From JBBIWA01 sp037439425 (lineage in GTDB: Bacteria > Acidobacteriota > Blastocatellia > RBC074), in NCBI GenBank assembly GCA_037439425.1, contig JBBIWA010000017.1:24351-88350 (forward strand): a stretch of 64,000 bases of DNA, in the 5' to 3' direction. Of the stretch, positions 7,522 to 18,729 are shown in pieces. The position numbers were made by a program, and so were the translations under genes. Under the pieces are notes generated by a model. The model saw nothing but the letters and a program-made list of their open reading frames with translations. It did not search any database and had not been told where the DNA came from. The number at the start of each line of letters is the position of its first letter. The first letter of the stretch is position 1.

Positions 7522-10500
7522 ATGTTAGATCACCAGGGTGCTTCAGTTTTGCTTCGTCTTGCCGGTTCAACCAAAGCTCAGTTGCACCATAGAAGGGCTT
7601 ATCTGGCCAAGCCACTGTGGCAACGCTTGACCTTTCTCTTCATCACACTGGTCTGCCTGCTGGTACTGATCGGCGACTTCGCCAGCCTGAAGGTGCAGGC
7701 CGATTCAGCTAATCCTACTCCGGTGACCACAGTGGATGCAGCAAGTTATCAATCGCTGCTCGCGCCGAACTCCATTGCCGCCGCCTTCGGGACACAACTG
7801 GCCACAGGCACAGCGGTGGCGACTGATGCGGACCCAAACACGCCGGGCATCCAGCTTCCGACCACACTCAATGGGACGACGGTGGAAGTCAATGGGGTGC
7901 GCGCCGGGTTGTTCTTTGTCTCGGCCAACCAGATCAACTATCTCATCCCGCCGAGCACAGCTCCGGGACTGGCGACCGTAGTGGTGCGGTCAGGTGATGG
8001 AGTGGTCTCGCAAGGCACTCTGACGGTGGTGAACAATGCGCCGAAGATCTTCACAGCTTCTCAAACTGGGGCCGGAGCGCCTGCAGCGCTGGTCACTCCC
8101 GATGGCATCAGCTATTCGTTAACTGGCAACCCTGACGGCAGCACGCGGCCAGTGCCAGCAGGACAGGTGCTGGTGCTTTTCGGCACAGGCTTTCGCAACG
8201 CGGCTCCGGGTAGCGTCGGCGTGCTGATTGGCGGCATCAGCTCGGCGGTAGCTTATGCTGGCCCGCAGCCTGATTTCGTAGGTCTGGATCAGATCAACGT
8301 CACAATTCCAGAGTCGCTCGCAGGGCGCGGCGTGGTTGATGTAGTAGTGACGGTCGGCGCCACGGCGAGCAATACAGTGAACCTCGAAATCGCCGGAGCC
8401 TCTGGCTCGACCCCTCCCACCGTGAGCGGCTTTGATGTCACAGAAGCGCTGGCCGGCCAGACGATCACCATTCAGGGGAGCAACTTTTCCCCCACCCCTT
8501 CGCAAAACACCGTGCGCATCGGCGCGATGGAAGCCCAGGTGACACAGGCTAGCGCGACGCAATTAAGCGTGCTGCTCCCTTATGGCGTTTCGACCGGCAA
8601 GGTCAAGGTGCAGACGGCGCAAGGCCAAGGCGAAAGCGCTGCCAATTTGTCCATCCGGACTTCGATCTCTGGCACCATTCAATCAACGCTGGGCGCGGCT
8701 TTACAGGGCGTCACAGTGCGATTGTCGGGAACGAGCAAACTGGCAACCACTAATGCTCAGGGACTGTTTCTGTTAAGCGATGTGCCGCCGGGAGCGGCAG
8801 TGCTTGAAGTAGACGGCTCGACCGTGGGAGCCACTCCGCCTTATCCTGCGATCGTGCTCAAGATGATCGTCCAGGCCAATCGGGATAACCAGATCGCGCA
8901 GCCCATCTCACTGCAACAATCGAGCGGCTCTTCAGGCAACGTTGGCGGCTCAGGTGGATCAAGCGCTCAATATACTTTGACCAGGGCCGAGCGCCAGAAA
9001 CGCCCTGCTGTTACGATCACCACTGATGGGGTAACACTGGACATTCCCGGAACGGCTACCTTCCCTAACGGCTCAACGAGTGGTACGGTCACAGTCACGG
9101 TACTTCAGCGCGATCGCTTCCCCGTTCCGTTGCCACCTAGAGTTTACTCTTCGACCTTTGTTCAGATCACACCTTTTGAGACCATCTTTTCACCGCCTGC
9201 CAGTCTGACTTTACCTAATAGCGACAACATCCCCGCCAACTCGCTGGTGGACGTCTATGCTTACGACACCAGCATCACGCCATCGGGATTCACTAAACGC
9301 GGAACCGGTCAGGTCAGCAGCGACGGTAGAAGCATCTTCGTTTCAGGCGTGGTTGATAAAGCCAGCATCTGGTCTGCTGTTCCCTCTCAAATTCAGTGGA
9401 CCGTCGTGAAGGGCAAGGTCGTGAATGCGAACGATCAACCGGTGCGCCATGCGCAGGCGATAGTGCGCGGACGCAATGCCTTCACCGATGGCAACGGCGC
9501 TTTTTCGATCTCCGATGTGCTGGCCAAAGCTAACGAAACGCTCACCGTTGAAGCCACGCATCTGGCTCCGGGCGGAATAGTGCTCAAAGCTTCTGCTTCA
9601 GGGACTGCTGTTGTGGGAGGTGTGACCGACGTTGGAACGATCAAGCTGCCGGCAGCGCCGCAACTGCTGCTTGCGCTCAATCCGCAGGCAGTAGCTCTCA
9701 CCATGGGAGCTTCAGCCTCGCTGCAACTGGCGGCGACACTTCCGGCGCCGGCGGGCGGTTATCTGGTCAACCTGAGCAGCAGCGATGCGAACGTGGTGAG
9801 GACTGATGTCAGCTCGGTAACTATTCCTGAAGGCAAACTGACGGCCGAAGTCTCCATCACAGGGGTTGGCGGCGGCAAAGCTACGATCACGGCAACGCTC
9901 GCTGACAACTCGGCCAAGGCGACTGCCAGTGCGCTGGTGACTCGTCCCGCGCCTGCGCTCAGCTCGCTTTCACCGGCAAGCGGCCCCCCCTTCACGCAGA
10001 TTACCATCAACGGTTCTGGCTTCAGCCCACTGCCCCGGCAAAACCTGGTCTCATTCGAGCAGAACGGACAGATCATCATTGCGCCGCCGGACTCGCTGAA
10101 GGCCATAGGCACGACTGCCCCCACAGGCTTGCTGGCCACGGTTCCACCGCTTTTGCCCGGCAATGTGCAGGTCTTTGTCGTCACGCTTGATGCCAATGGT
10201 GTGCCGAGCGCACCATCGAATAAACTCCCCTTCACGGTGCTTGGCCCGCCAACCATTGCCAGCATCACTCCCAACCCGGCAGCAGTCGGGTCTGAAGTCA
10301 CCATTACCGGAACCAACTTCAGTCCGATCAAAGAAGAGAACACGGTCCTTTTTTCGATTCCACGTCTGAGCGTGCCAGGCACCAACAAACCGATCTTTGC
10401 GCGCGGCTTGATTACTTCGGCTACGACGACTGAGTTGAAAGTGCGCGTGCCCGGTTACGCTGGAAGTGGTCCTGTCATCGTAGTGCGCAATCCCAAATAC

Positions 10501-13095
10501 GGACTTCACATTGATGCTGGCATCACACTGCTGGACACGCTTGGGGGCGTGCCCAGTGCGCTCTTTCTCAACTTCCAGGTGAGGCCAGCGCCTAATTTTA
10601 TGGCGCTCGATGCCATCCTCACTAATGGCTATCCCTTCTCTCACACTAACAGCCTGGCTGCAACCTCTTCACGGCTCGTTGCGGCCAATCCTGGTTCCGG
10701 TGAGGTTTTGATCTACGACATCAGCGGCACAAACGCAGCCGCGCCACAGCTTCTTGCCAGTCTCAGTTTCACCAACCAGCCACCGATCGAAGTAGCAGCC
10801 GCCGGCAATCTGGCGCTGGCCAGTCTAGGTCCAGCATACGGCATACCAACAGAGGACCGTTCGATTCAAGTCAATGATCCTGCGGCCGACATCATCGACC
10901 TCAATACCAAGACCAAAGCTGGCACGCTCGTAATCCCCGGTCCGGTCACCTTTGACTCCAGAGCGGCGCTCAGTGGCACAACCGCACTGGTAGCCACAGG
11001 TGGCACACTCTACATTTTCAACGTGGCCAATCCCTCAATGCCAGTACAACTGGGCAGCCTCTCGTTGGGCACGGCAGACTCGACCTACTTCAGTGCGCTG
11101 GCGACTAATGGGACGCTGGCACTGCTAGCCTTCAACGGCAAGCTGGCAGTGATCGATATTTCGTCGCCGAGCGCGCCAGTGCTGAAATCTACGATTGCCG
11201 ATTTCAGAGCAGTCAACACGGGCACTATCCCGTTTGATTCCGATTACCTGGAGATCACTGCTCTGACGCTGAGCGGCTCAATCGCTTTTGCGGCAGTGGA
11301 GAGCAGGATCGTTTCGCTGGATTTGACCAATCCGGCCGCGCCCAGACTCCTTGGCTCAGGTGGTTTCAGCTTTGAAGCGCAAAGCCTGGCCATCAATGGC
11401 ACGATACTCGTCGTTGGTAGCGGGACTGAAGGCGTGGCACTTCTCGACATCAGCGATCCGGCGCAACCTTTCACGCTTTCATTCTATGACACGCCGGGCG
11501 GCGATCCCGGTGTCGTAGGCGTCGCTTCGGTAGGCAACTATATCTACACCAACGAAGCCTTCGCTTATTTCAATCCTGATCCGCAAGCTCCTGGCGGGTT
11601 AATCTCGACCATTCAGTTCGCGGGCACACCGTCAACTCCCAGGCCCATAGGCGGATTGGCCCAATCAGACTGGGTGACAGCAGGTGAGATACTCACGCTG
11701 CGCGGATTCAACCTCGGCTATAAACCCTCCGATCTGAGTGTGACTATCGGAGGCCAGACGGCTCCGGTGCTTTACGCTAATTCGACCAGCATCATTGAAA
11801 CGACCAATCAAACAGAGCTGACGGTGCAAGTGCCGGCCAACTTGCAGCCATCGCCAACGCCTTATCAGGTCGATGTGAATGTCGCAAGCGATGGCAACTT
11901 AACCGAGATGATCACGATCGTGCAAGAGGCGGCGCTCAAGCGTACCAGATCATTCCACACCGGCATTTCAGGCGCCGAGGCCATTGTCAGGATCGGATCA
12001 ACCCCCTACATCGCCGTAGCCCATGACTTCGGCGGCCTCTCGCTCATCAACACCGAAACAAGCGAGATCGCCAGCCGGTTGACCGCAGGCCAATTGCGCA
12101 ACGCCGCTTTCATCCAGCAAATCGGCTACGCGCAGATCGGCTCGGTTGATTATCTGGTCGTGTTCGGCTTCCACCCAACAGCACACACGCCAGGAATAGT
12201 GATGATTAACCTCAGCAATCCAGCCAAACCTTATGTGGTATCCGATGTTGCAATCGCGCTTCCGGCCAGCACACTTCCGCGTCAGGCCCAACGAGCCAGC
12301 GCGGGCAATTATCGGTTACAACAGAATCCCGGCTCGGGCCCTGACTTCGGCTTCTTCATCAGCAGGATGGTGACTGCCGGCACCAGAGCTTATGCGCATA
12401 CGGACAGGCTACTCATCTTTGATCTCTCCAATCCAGCAGCCCCCGTGTTGAAGGGGACCTTCGCGCCGCAGACAGCAACCAATGAGCCCGAGCGTACGAG
12501 CGGCGTGGCGCTGACTGGCACGGCCACCTTAGCGCTGACGACCTTCGAAGGATCGATCTACTATCTCAATGCGACCGATCCAGCCAACATTCAGGTGCTC
12601 GGCAAATATGTTGCGCCGCCACCACAGCCATCAATGCCGCCGGCTTTATTCCACGGCCCCGTGTTGTTTGTCAACGCGACCACGGTAGTCGCAGCCAGCA
12701 TCTCAGATGGCGGCCTCTATTTCGTGGACTTTGCGACACCCGCAAATCCAAGCCTCGTTTCTAAACTTCAAGCGCCTGCCTTTGACTTCGCGCTGGACAG
12801 TCAAAACAATCTGCTACTGATGGCCAATGAAAGCGGCAACCCCTTTGTGTCTCCAGACCCAGCCAACGGTGATTTTGTGGTAGTAGACATCAAGAATCTC
12901 TCAACGCCGCGTCTGGTGACTTCACTGATCACTCCGGGCAGCGGGCGTAGCGTCGTGATGATGGGCCCGAATCTGTATGCGCTCGCTGATGGTGCGGATT
13001 CGCCGGTTGGCTTGCATTTGATCAGCGTGGATCCAGCGAAATTCCCGCCGCCGCCGCAGATCGATGCTGTAGAGTTGCGCACCCGGCAACGCTGA
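7522..13095 (+). CDS. Giant secreted IPT/TIG and beta-propeller-like surface protein
   Basis: 1857 residues. Start ATG 7522 follows GAGG by 9 nt; ATG 7507 is possible. A hydrophobic stretch (LTFLFITLVCLLVLIG) ending near residue 56 acts as a signal or anchor. Residues ~70-300 match the Solibacter-type module typical of acidobacteria (VDAASYQSLLAPNSIAAAFG, then VSANQINYLIP and GLDQINVTIP). Next come IPT/TIG domains, carboxypeptidase-regulatory-like segments (SGTIQSTLGAALQGVTVRL, VVNANDQPVRHAQAIVRG), more TIG domains, and from ~1000 onward repeated LVIVD-like blade units (DISSPSAPVLKS, DLTNPAAPRLLG, DISDPAQPFTLS, DLSNPAAPVLKG). These blades usually form beta-propellers. Role inferred as surface or extracellular adhesion or binding; no enzymatic motif seen. 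Monocistronic between hemA and a convergent AAA gene. Confidence 0.85.
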   Translation: MLDHQGASVLLRLAGSTKAQLHHRRAYLAKPLWQRLTFLFITLVCLLVLIGDFASLKVQADSANPTPVTTVDAASYQSLLAPNSIAAAFGTQLATGTAVATDADPNTPGIQLPTTLNGTTVEVNGVRAGLFFVSANQINYLIPPSTAPGLATVVVRSGDGVVSQGTLTVVNNAPKIFTASQTGAGAPAALVTPDGISYSLTGNPDGSTRPVPAGQVLVLFGTGFRNAAPGSVGVLIGGISSAVAYAGPQPDFVGLDQINVTIPESLAGRGVVDVVVTVGATASNTVNLEIAGASGSTPPTVSGFDVTEALAGQTITIQGSNFSPTPSQNTVRIGAMEAQVTQASATQLSVLLPYGVSTGKVKVQTAQGQGESAANLSIRTSISGTIQSTLGAALQGVTVRLSGTSKLATTNAQGLFLLSDVPPGAAVLEVDGSTVGATPPYPAIVLKMIVQANRDNQIAQPISLQQSSGSSGNVGGSGGSSAQYTLTRAERQKRPAVTITTDGVTLDIPGTATFPNGSTSGTVTVTVLQRDRFPVPLPPRVYSSTFVQITPFETIFSPPASLTLPNSDNIPANSLVDVYAYDTSITPSGFTKRGTGQVSSDGRSIFVSGVVDKASIWSAVPSQIQWTVVKGKVVNANDQPVRHAQAIVRGRNAFTDGNGAFSISDVLAKANETLTVEATHLAPGGIVLKASASGTAVVGGVTDVGTIKLPAAPQLLLALNPQAVALTMGASASLQLAATLPAPAGGYLVNLSSSDANVVRTDVSSVTIPEGKLTAEVSITGVGGGKATITATLADNSAKATASALVTRPAPALSSLSPASGPPFTQITINGSGFSPLPRQNLVSFEQNGQIIIAPPDSLKAIGTTAPTGLLATVPPLLPGNVQVFVVTLDANGVPSAPSNKLPFTVLGPPTIASITPNPAAVGSEVTITGTNFSPIKEENTVLFSIPRLSVPGTNKPIFARGLITSATTTELKVRVPGYAGSGPVIVVRNPKYGLHIDAGITLLDTLGGVPSALFLNFQVRPAPNFMALDAILTNGYPFSHTNSLAATSSRLVAANPGSGEVLIYDISGTNAAAPQLLASLSFTNQPPIEVAAAGNLALASLGPAYGIPTEDRSIQVNDPAADIIDLNTKTKAGTLVIPGPVTFDSRAALSGTTALVATGGTLYIFNVANPSMPVQLGSLSLGTADSTYFSALATNGTLALLAFNGKLAVIDISSPSAPVLKSTIADFRAVNTGTIPFDSDYLEITALTLSGSIAFAAVESRIVSLDLTNPAAPRLLGSGGFSFEAQSLAINGTILVVGSGTEGVALLDISDPAQPFTLSFYDTPGGDPGVVGVASVGNYIYTNEAFAYFNPDPQAPGGLISTIQFAGTPSTPRPIGGLAQSDWVTAGEILTLRGFNLGYKPSDLSVTIGGQTAPVLYANSTSIIETTNQTELTVQVPANLQPSPTPYQVDVNVASDGNLTEMITIVQEAALKRTRSFHTGISGAEAIVRIGSTPYIAVAHDFGGLSLINTETSEIASRLTAGQLRNAAFIQQIGYAQIGSVDYLVVFGFHPTAHTPGIVMINLSNPAKPYVVSDVAIALPASTLPRQAQRASAGNYRLQQNPGSGPDFGFFISRMVTAGTRAYAHTDRLLIFDLSNPAAPVLKGTFAPQTATNEPERTSGVALTGTATLALTTFEGSIYYLNATDPANIQVLGKYVAPPPQPSMPPALFHGPVLFVNATTVVAASISDGGLYFVDFATPANPSLVSKLQAPAFDFALDSQNNLLLMANESGNPFVSPDPANGDFVVVDIKNLSTPRLVTSLITPGSGRSVVMMGPNLYALADGADSPVGLHLISVDPAKFPPPPQIDAVELRTRQR

Positions 13096-13178
13096 GAGGT
13101 CCAAATAAAAGCGCTACGGAAGGCGTCGCCAATCCACAGAAAGGCGGCCTTCCCCCTACTTGTTATACCGGAGTTCTT

Positions 13179-14882
13179 TTACCTCACCAGCGGACGGAGC
13201 TCTTCAATCCGCCGCGACATCTCTGTGTTTGACATCTGCTGGAAGCGTGCCGGTAGCATCGTCCGCGAGGTCGCTTCGCGGGCTGCCACCAGCTCTTGAT
13301 ATTCAATGGCCAGTTCATCGCGCGCAGGAGTAAACTCAGAGGCTGCCCGCAATAGGTCTTGCGGCATGATCTCGGCAGAGCCTGCCTGACGCGCCACGCG
13401 ACGCGCACGGATGAGGATCGATTCGATATCGGCGCCGGACAAGTGCAGCGGGCTTTTGGTGATCGGCGACCAATCGCTGATCTGATGCTTGATTTTATTC
13501 TTGCGCGCCATGGCGCAGGCGATCTCCTGTCGCTCCTCTTCCGTTTCAGGATAAAAAAGCGAGATGTGCTCTTCGCAGCGGCCTTGGCGTTTGAGGTCTA
13601 TCGGGAGCAGATCGGGACGCGAGGTCATCAGAATCCAGAGAATGCGCCCGCGATTATCGGTGTCGCCCATGGCGGTGGCGATCCTGGAGAAGACCCGGCT
13701 GCTGGTGCCAGAATCACCACTGCTTTCGCGCGTACCGAGCGCCGCATCAGCTTCGTCAATCAAGACCACAATTGGCTGAAGCGTTTGCAGCAGATTGAGA
13801 ATCTTCTCCAGATTGGCTTCGGTCGAACCCACCCATTTATCGCGGAAATTCTTGAACTCGACGACATTCAGGCCGCAGTCTTTGGCGAAACATTCGGCCA
13901 GGAAAGTCTTGCCCGTGCCCACTGGCCCGGAAAGCAAAATCCCCATCGGCGCTTCTTCCCGCTTGCCCTGCTTGATCGTGTGGGCGATGTCGCGCAGATA
14001 CTCTTTCGCGTGTCTGAGCCCACCCACGCTATCCAGCCCATAGCGCGGAGTCACAAACTCGATCAAACCGGCGCATTCAGCTTCGATGATCTCTTTCTTC
14101 TTGATCCGCACATCTTCATAGGTCAGCCCATCGTCTGAATATTGCGCTGCGCAGAGCAATGAACGCAGATGAACGAGATTGAGGCCGGAGGTCATGCCAG
14201 CAAGCAGATGCTGGCCCATCTCAACTCTCACGGGATAAGCAGCGAGGAACTGCTGGAGGTAATCCAGTCGCTCCTGCTCATCAGGATAGGGGACCTTGAG
14301 ACTGACCAGGCGTGCGTTTTCGCGGATGCGACTGTGCACATCTGAAAGTGATTCCGCAATCAGGATCACGATGTTGTCCGAATCGAGCAGGCGTGGATGG
14401 GTCATCCAGCGCTGAATTGCTACCAGCGAATTGCGATCTTCGTTTGACAGATAGCCGATCTCGCCCGCCGGAAGAATCGTCTCCAGGTAGTTAATGATCA
14501 CCGCGACGCGATCGCCATAGTAGAGGTAACGCTCAATCAGCGGCAACGCTCGCGCCGGATCGCGCGGTAACTGATGGGGCGAGGAGATATTAAAGAGCGG
14601 ATCGGCAACGCGCTGCTGGGCGATAAAGGCCCGCATCGTCTCGTCCGAATCGAAGCTGATCCCTTCACTGCGATTGTAAAGCACTATGCTCTTGTTGCCG
14701 AGCAACTCCTTTTGCAGGAAAGTGAGCAGCGAGACATAGCCGCTGCGCGCTCGCACCAGATCGTAGACGTTATAGTGCAGCAGGAAATGGCTGGCTTCGC
14801 CTGCGCGGTACTTGCGGGCCAGTTCGGCCGCCCAGCGCGGCAACCGTTCGGTCGAAGCTAGCGAATGTTGCGTCGTAGCCAT
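13179..14882 (-). CDS. AAA ATPase, Ycf46-like, with degenerate N-terminal ATPase half
   Basis: 567 residues. The C-terminal half is a classical AAA module: Walker A GPVGTGKT near 319-326, Walker B VVLIDEAD near 372-379, sensor-1 region MTSRPD and arginine-finger region KRQGRCE. The N-terminal ~280 residues look like a second AAA fold without Walker motifs, as in the Ycf46/ARC-like group. ATP-driven remodelling of a protein substrate is the family function; the substrate is unknown. The ATG at 14882 lies 8 bp after the stop of the TonB-C gene, so it belongs to the downstream end of the pspA operon. An earlier start at 14936 would overlap that gene and has no family support. Confidence 0.85.
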   Translation of the reverse strand: MATTQHSLASTERLPRWAAELARKYRAGEASHFLLHYNVYDLVRARSGYVSLLTFLQKELLGNKSIVLYNRSEGISFDSDETMRAFIAQQRVADPLFNISSPHQLPRDPARALPLIERYLYYGDRVAVIINYLETILPAGEIGYLSNEDRNSLVAIQRWMTHPRLLDSDNIVILIAESLSDVHSRIRENARLVSLKVPYPDEQERLDYLQQFLAAYPVRVEMGQHLLAGMTSGLNLVHLRSLLCAAQYSDDGLTYEDVRIKKKEIIEAECAGLIEFVTPRYGLDSVGGLRHAKEYLRDIAHTIKQGKREEAPMGILLSGPVGTGKTFLAECFAKDCGLNVVEFKNFRDKWVGSTEANLEKILNLLQTLQPIVVLIDEADAALGTRESSGDSGTSSRVFSRIATAMGDTDNRGRILWILMTSRPDLLPIDLKRQGRCEEHISLFYPETEEERQEIACAMARKNKIKHQISDWSPITKSPLHLSGADIESILIRARRVARQAGSAEIMPQDLLRAASEFTPARDELAIEYQELVAAREATSRTMLPARFQQMSNTEMSRRIEELRPLVR

Positions 14883-14889
14883 CAGAAAT

Positions 14890-15873
14890 TCACTTTGCAG
14901 GTTGGGCAGGGATCTGCGGCGCTCTGGCCGGGTCACCGAAGATGAAAGTCAACAACCCGCTGATCGGTCGCTGATCCTCGGCAAAGAGTTTTTGGGAGAA
15001 CTCCCATTGGCGAACGGCCTCCAGCACCTGTTTGTGCGCCTCCGGCAACGTCGAGTTATAGATGTTGGCTTGAGCCACGCGGCCATCGGGCGCAATCTGC
15101 ACCTGCACTTGAACCCTGCCCATCAAGCCGGCCTGGCGCAACGGTTCTGGCCAGGAGAGCTCTACCTTCTTGACCGCCTCAGCTGACAAGCTGGCCGATT
15201 GCTTTTCATCCCAGGAGCGTACCGACTCGGAGGGCCGTTCTGGCTCGATCGAAAGCGCCAAGATAATGAAGATGCGGTCATCTCTGAAAGGCTGAACCAG
15301 AGCGCCCGGTCTGAAGTAATTGACGTAATTCTGCGGCTCGAGCGTGAGATTGCTGGCGGTGAAAAAATAGGTATAGCCCACCTCAGCTTCAAACGGCTGA
15401 ATCACCAGGCTAACAGGGTTAGATCGCCGGTTCGTTCCGTAGTGATACTCCACCTGAGGGATGATGGCGAGTCCCGGAGTGAGGCCGTCGCCGGGACTGT
15501 TGGCCGCATTGATCAGCAACTCCAGATGGGGCTCTGCCTTGTGGCCAAAGTAGATAATCGCCGGGCGTGGCGATTTGAAGACGCGTACCGGATGCGTCTG
15601 CAACAGCTCGATCTCAAAACCGGGATAGGCTTTGTGCAATCCCGTGATCCACTTTTCGTAACTGGTGAGATGAGCTGTGGTCAATCTGAAGAGCTGATCG
15701 CTAAGGTCTGTGAACTGCTCTTTCTTAATCCGAGCCTGGAACACCCGCACCGTGATGGGAATGGGTTTATATTCGACCGGCTCGTCCTGAGCTAAGACCA
15801 GCCCCGCAAGTGGCAGGGACATGGCAACGAGGATCAAACAACGCGCCATCAGCGGAAAGAGATAAGCTGACAA
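14890..15873 (-). CDS. Secreted TonB C-terminal-domain protein
   Basis: 327 residues from a TTG at 15873. This start is preferred because GGAGG ends 7 nt before it; the ATG at 15903 has no SD and the ATG at 15849 is also possible. A signal peptide is visible (LILVAMSLPLAGLVLAQ). The middle is unassigned. The last ~95 residues are a TonB-C/energy-transducer fold (PEPLRQAGLMGRVQVQVQIA, DGRVAQANIYNSTLPEAHKQ). In acidobacteria many secreted proteins carry this domain without the membrane-anchored TonB layout, so a true energy-coupling role is not implied. It lies between a membrane coiled-coil gene and the AAA ATPase gene. Confidence 0.75.
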   Translation of the reverse strand: MSAYLFPLMARCLILVAMSLPLAGLVLAQDEPVEYKPIPITVRVFQARIKKEQFTDLSDQLFRLTTAHLTSYEKWITGLHKAYPGFEIELLQTHPVRVFKSPRPAIIYFGHKAEPHLELLINAANSPGDGLTPGLAIIPQVEYHYGTNRRSNPVSLVIQPFEAEVGYTYFFTASNLTLEPQNYVNYFRPGALVQPFRDDRIFIILALSIEPERPSESVRSWDEKQSASLSAEAVKKVELSWPEPLRQAGLMGRVQVQVQIAPDGRVAQANIYNSTLPEAHKQVLEAVRQWEFSQKLFAEDQRPISGLLTFIFGDPARAPQIPAQPAK

Positions 15874-15944
15874 ACTAATATCCTCCGTGGGGCATAACCT
15901 CATCAGGGTTGACAGCCAACGAGATCCATATTCAGTAACCCTGG

Positions 15945-16843
<899 letters not shown>

Positions 16844-16847
<4 letters not shown>

Positions 16848-17629
16848 CCTTCGCGCAATTTGGTCTGATCTGGCCGAGCCAGGTCTTCAGCCTCCGCTGC
16901 CCCTAAAGTCTTCTCCGTGTTGATTACCGGAGCGCCCTCGCCCAGAGCGGGCGGCGTGCTTTCAGCTAGCAATCCCATCTGCCGCTTGTAGGCCAGCAGC
17001 ATATCGTTAGCTTCTATCCTGGCCACCTCCGCTTCAATATCCTGCATGCGGGCATCGAGGCCAGAGGTCGCCAGCTCCGCTTTGGCTTCGGCAGCCGCCG
17101 CGCGGCGCGAGATCTTTTCGCGCATATCATCGAAGGTGGCTGAATCATCGCCAATCTGGAAGCTGGCCATCGTTTGCGCAAGCTGCTCTTGCATGCGCGC
17201 CTGTTTGCTTTGCGCAATCAACTGCATGGCTTCGTCGGTCTTCCTCTTCATCTGGGCCAAGTAGTTGTCACGGAATTTGAGCGCTTTCTCAGAAGCTAAC
17301 TTCGCCGTCTCCAGTTGAGCTTTGGTGATCTCCAGATTCTTCTGCTGGCTCTGCAACTCGCCAATATAAGTGGTGGCGATATCATCGCGTCCCATTTTGA
17401 TGGCGGCTTTAATCTTGCCATCAATCTCCGTGATCTTGGTCTGAATTTGCTCGACCTGGCGGGTGAGCAGTTTCTCGTTGGCCATCACCTGGGCGACGTT
17501 ATTATTCATCTCCGGGACCTTGTCGCGCATATCCCGGATCAGTTGCTGCAGGATCAGTTCTGGGTCCTCAGCGCGATCAATGATCCCACCGAAGATGGAA
17601 CGAAACAGCCGTTTTAAACGATTCCACAT
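16844..17629 (-). CDS. pspA: PspA/IM30 family envelope-stress protein
   Basis: 261 residues. The N-terminal amphipathic helix MWNRLKRLFRSIFGGIIDRA and the following EDPELILQQLIRDMRDK stretch are typical of PspA/Vipp1. The remainder is the helical ESCRT-III-like rod, with a short C-terminal tail. PspA binds stressed inner membranes and oligomerises to keep them sealed. It is the first gene of a minus-strand group pspA, membrane coiled-coil protein, TonB-C protein, AAA ATPase; none of the enterobacterial partners (PspF, B, C) is nearby. No sigma54-type site is obvious in the 528-bp upstream gap. Confidence 0.9.
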
Positions 17630-18157
17630 ATCGGTTCCTCTCTACCACAGCGGGGATTCAGGACGCCCGATTCACTTCGCTAGTATAACGCTGCGGGAGT
17701 CACTGGGTTCACATCTTCACCAGCCGCAACTTGACACACTACTCGGCTCACAGTATAGCAGAGACCGCCCTTTCTTCCCAACCACCTGCCCACCAGGATG
17801 GGCAAACCAGCCGCGGGAAGCTCGGAAAAAAGCCCCCCAGCCGGCTTTTGCCAACCACACTCGGCTGCAGCTTCACGCTAGCGCCGCTTGTTAATTGACA
17901 GCTATCTGCCAAAGCTATACCATTACCCCGTCTGATGAATGCAGCGTGGTGGCGATCCTCCACGCTCCCGGCTCTCCTAGCATCAACGGTGATGCGTGGC
18001 ACGTCTATCCCGGCTTGCGCAATCGGTCGCTTGAGAGCAGGTCTGTGATAACTTGTGAGAAGCCGCTCTGTTCATTGAGTGACGATTGCGTTGGTTGGGG
18101 ACCGTTCCCGACATCCTCTCGAAAGCTTCCCACAATTCTTCAGTCGAGGAAAAAATC
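17630..18157. other. Divergent intergenic region pspA / RRM gene
   Basis: 528 bp between two divergently transcribed genes. On the minus strand TATACT at about 17680-17685 could be a -10 box for pspA, but no convincing -35 accompanies it. The plus-strand side is a long leader for the RRM gene; long leaders are common for cold-induced RNA-binding proteins, but I see no defined structure. Confidence 0.35.
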
Positions 18158-18511
18158 ATGTCCGTAAAATTGTACGTTGGGAACTTGTCTTTCAGCGTCA
18201 CCGATCAGGAGCTTGAGGCCCTCTTCAGTCAATCTGGCCACGTCGAATCAACCAATATCATCACCGACCGCGATACGGGCCGGTCGCGGGGATTTGCCTT
18301 CGTTGAGATGGATACGCGGGAAGCAGCCGAATCGGCCATTCAAGCTTTCAACGGCTACGAACTCCACGGACGTGCCATCATCGTCAACGAAGCTCGGCCC
18401 AAGGAACCGCGTAAAAGCCGCGGTGGGTTCGGTGGCGGTGGTGGCCGCAGTGGTCGCGGTGGATTCGGCGGCGGTCGTGATCACGGCTTTCGCGGCAGCA
18501 ACCGCTGGTAA
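18158..18511 (+). CDS. RRM-type RNA-binding protein (glycine-rich)
   Basis: 117 residues from ATG 18158, which follows GAGGA with good spacing. One RNA recognition motif fills residues 1-80: RNP2 is LYVGNL near residue 5 and RNP1 is RGFAFVEM near residue 45. The tail is rich in Gly, Arg and Phe (RGGFGGGGGRSGRGGFGG), as in cyanobacterial and acidobacterial Rbp proteins, which bind single-stranded RNA and often respond to cold. The gene is monocistronic and followed by a strong intrinsic terminator at 18633. The frame is open 24 codons upstream but those are not family-like. Confidence 0.92.
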   Translation: MSVKLYVGNLSFSVTDQELEALFSQSGHVESTNIITDRDTGRSRGFAFVEMDTREAAESAIQAFNGYELHGRAIIVNEARPKEPRKSRGGFGGGGGRSGRGGFGGGRDHGFRGSNRW

Positions 18512-18632
18512 CCTAAAATGGCGAGAGTGACGGATGATGAGTGAGAAGCAGTGCCGACTTACCACTCATTACGCGCCACTTATTCTGAGAATTCAGGCCA
18601 CCACGTGAGAATTGAAGTGCGTTCTCAAGGGA

Positions 18633-18671
18633 GAACCCTGGTCAGTGGGCTGACCAGGGTTCCTTTTTTTT
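18633..18671 (+). terminator. Rho-independent terminator after the RRM gene
   Basis: A perfect 13-bp stem (18633-18645 with 18650-18662, GAACCCTGGTCAG and its complement), a 4-nt loop TGGG and a run of eight T at 18664-18671. It isolates the RRM transcript from the gene at 18730. Confidence 0.93.
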
Positions 18672-18729
18672 GAGCACCTGAAGTATATTACCCCCTGTGA
18701 CCAATCTCGCCAGGAGCAAGGAAGAGACG

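Noticed and set aside
13359..14138. 259-codon plus-strand frame inside the AAA ATPase gene
   Set aside because: Antisense to Walker A and B motifs, no SD, no protein-like features.
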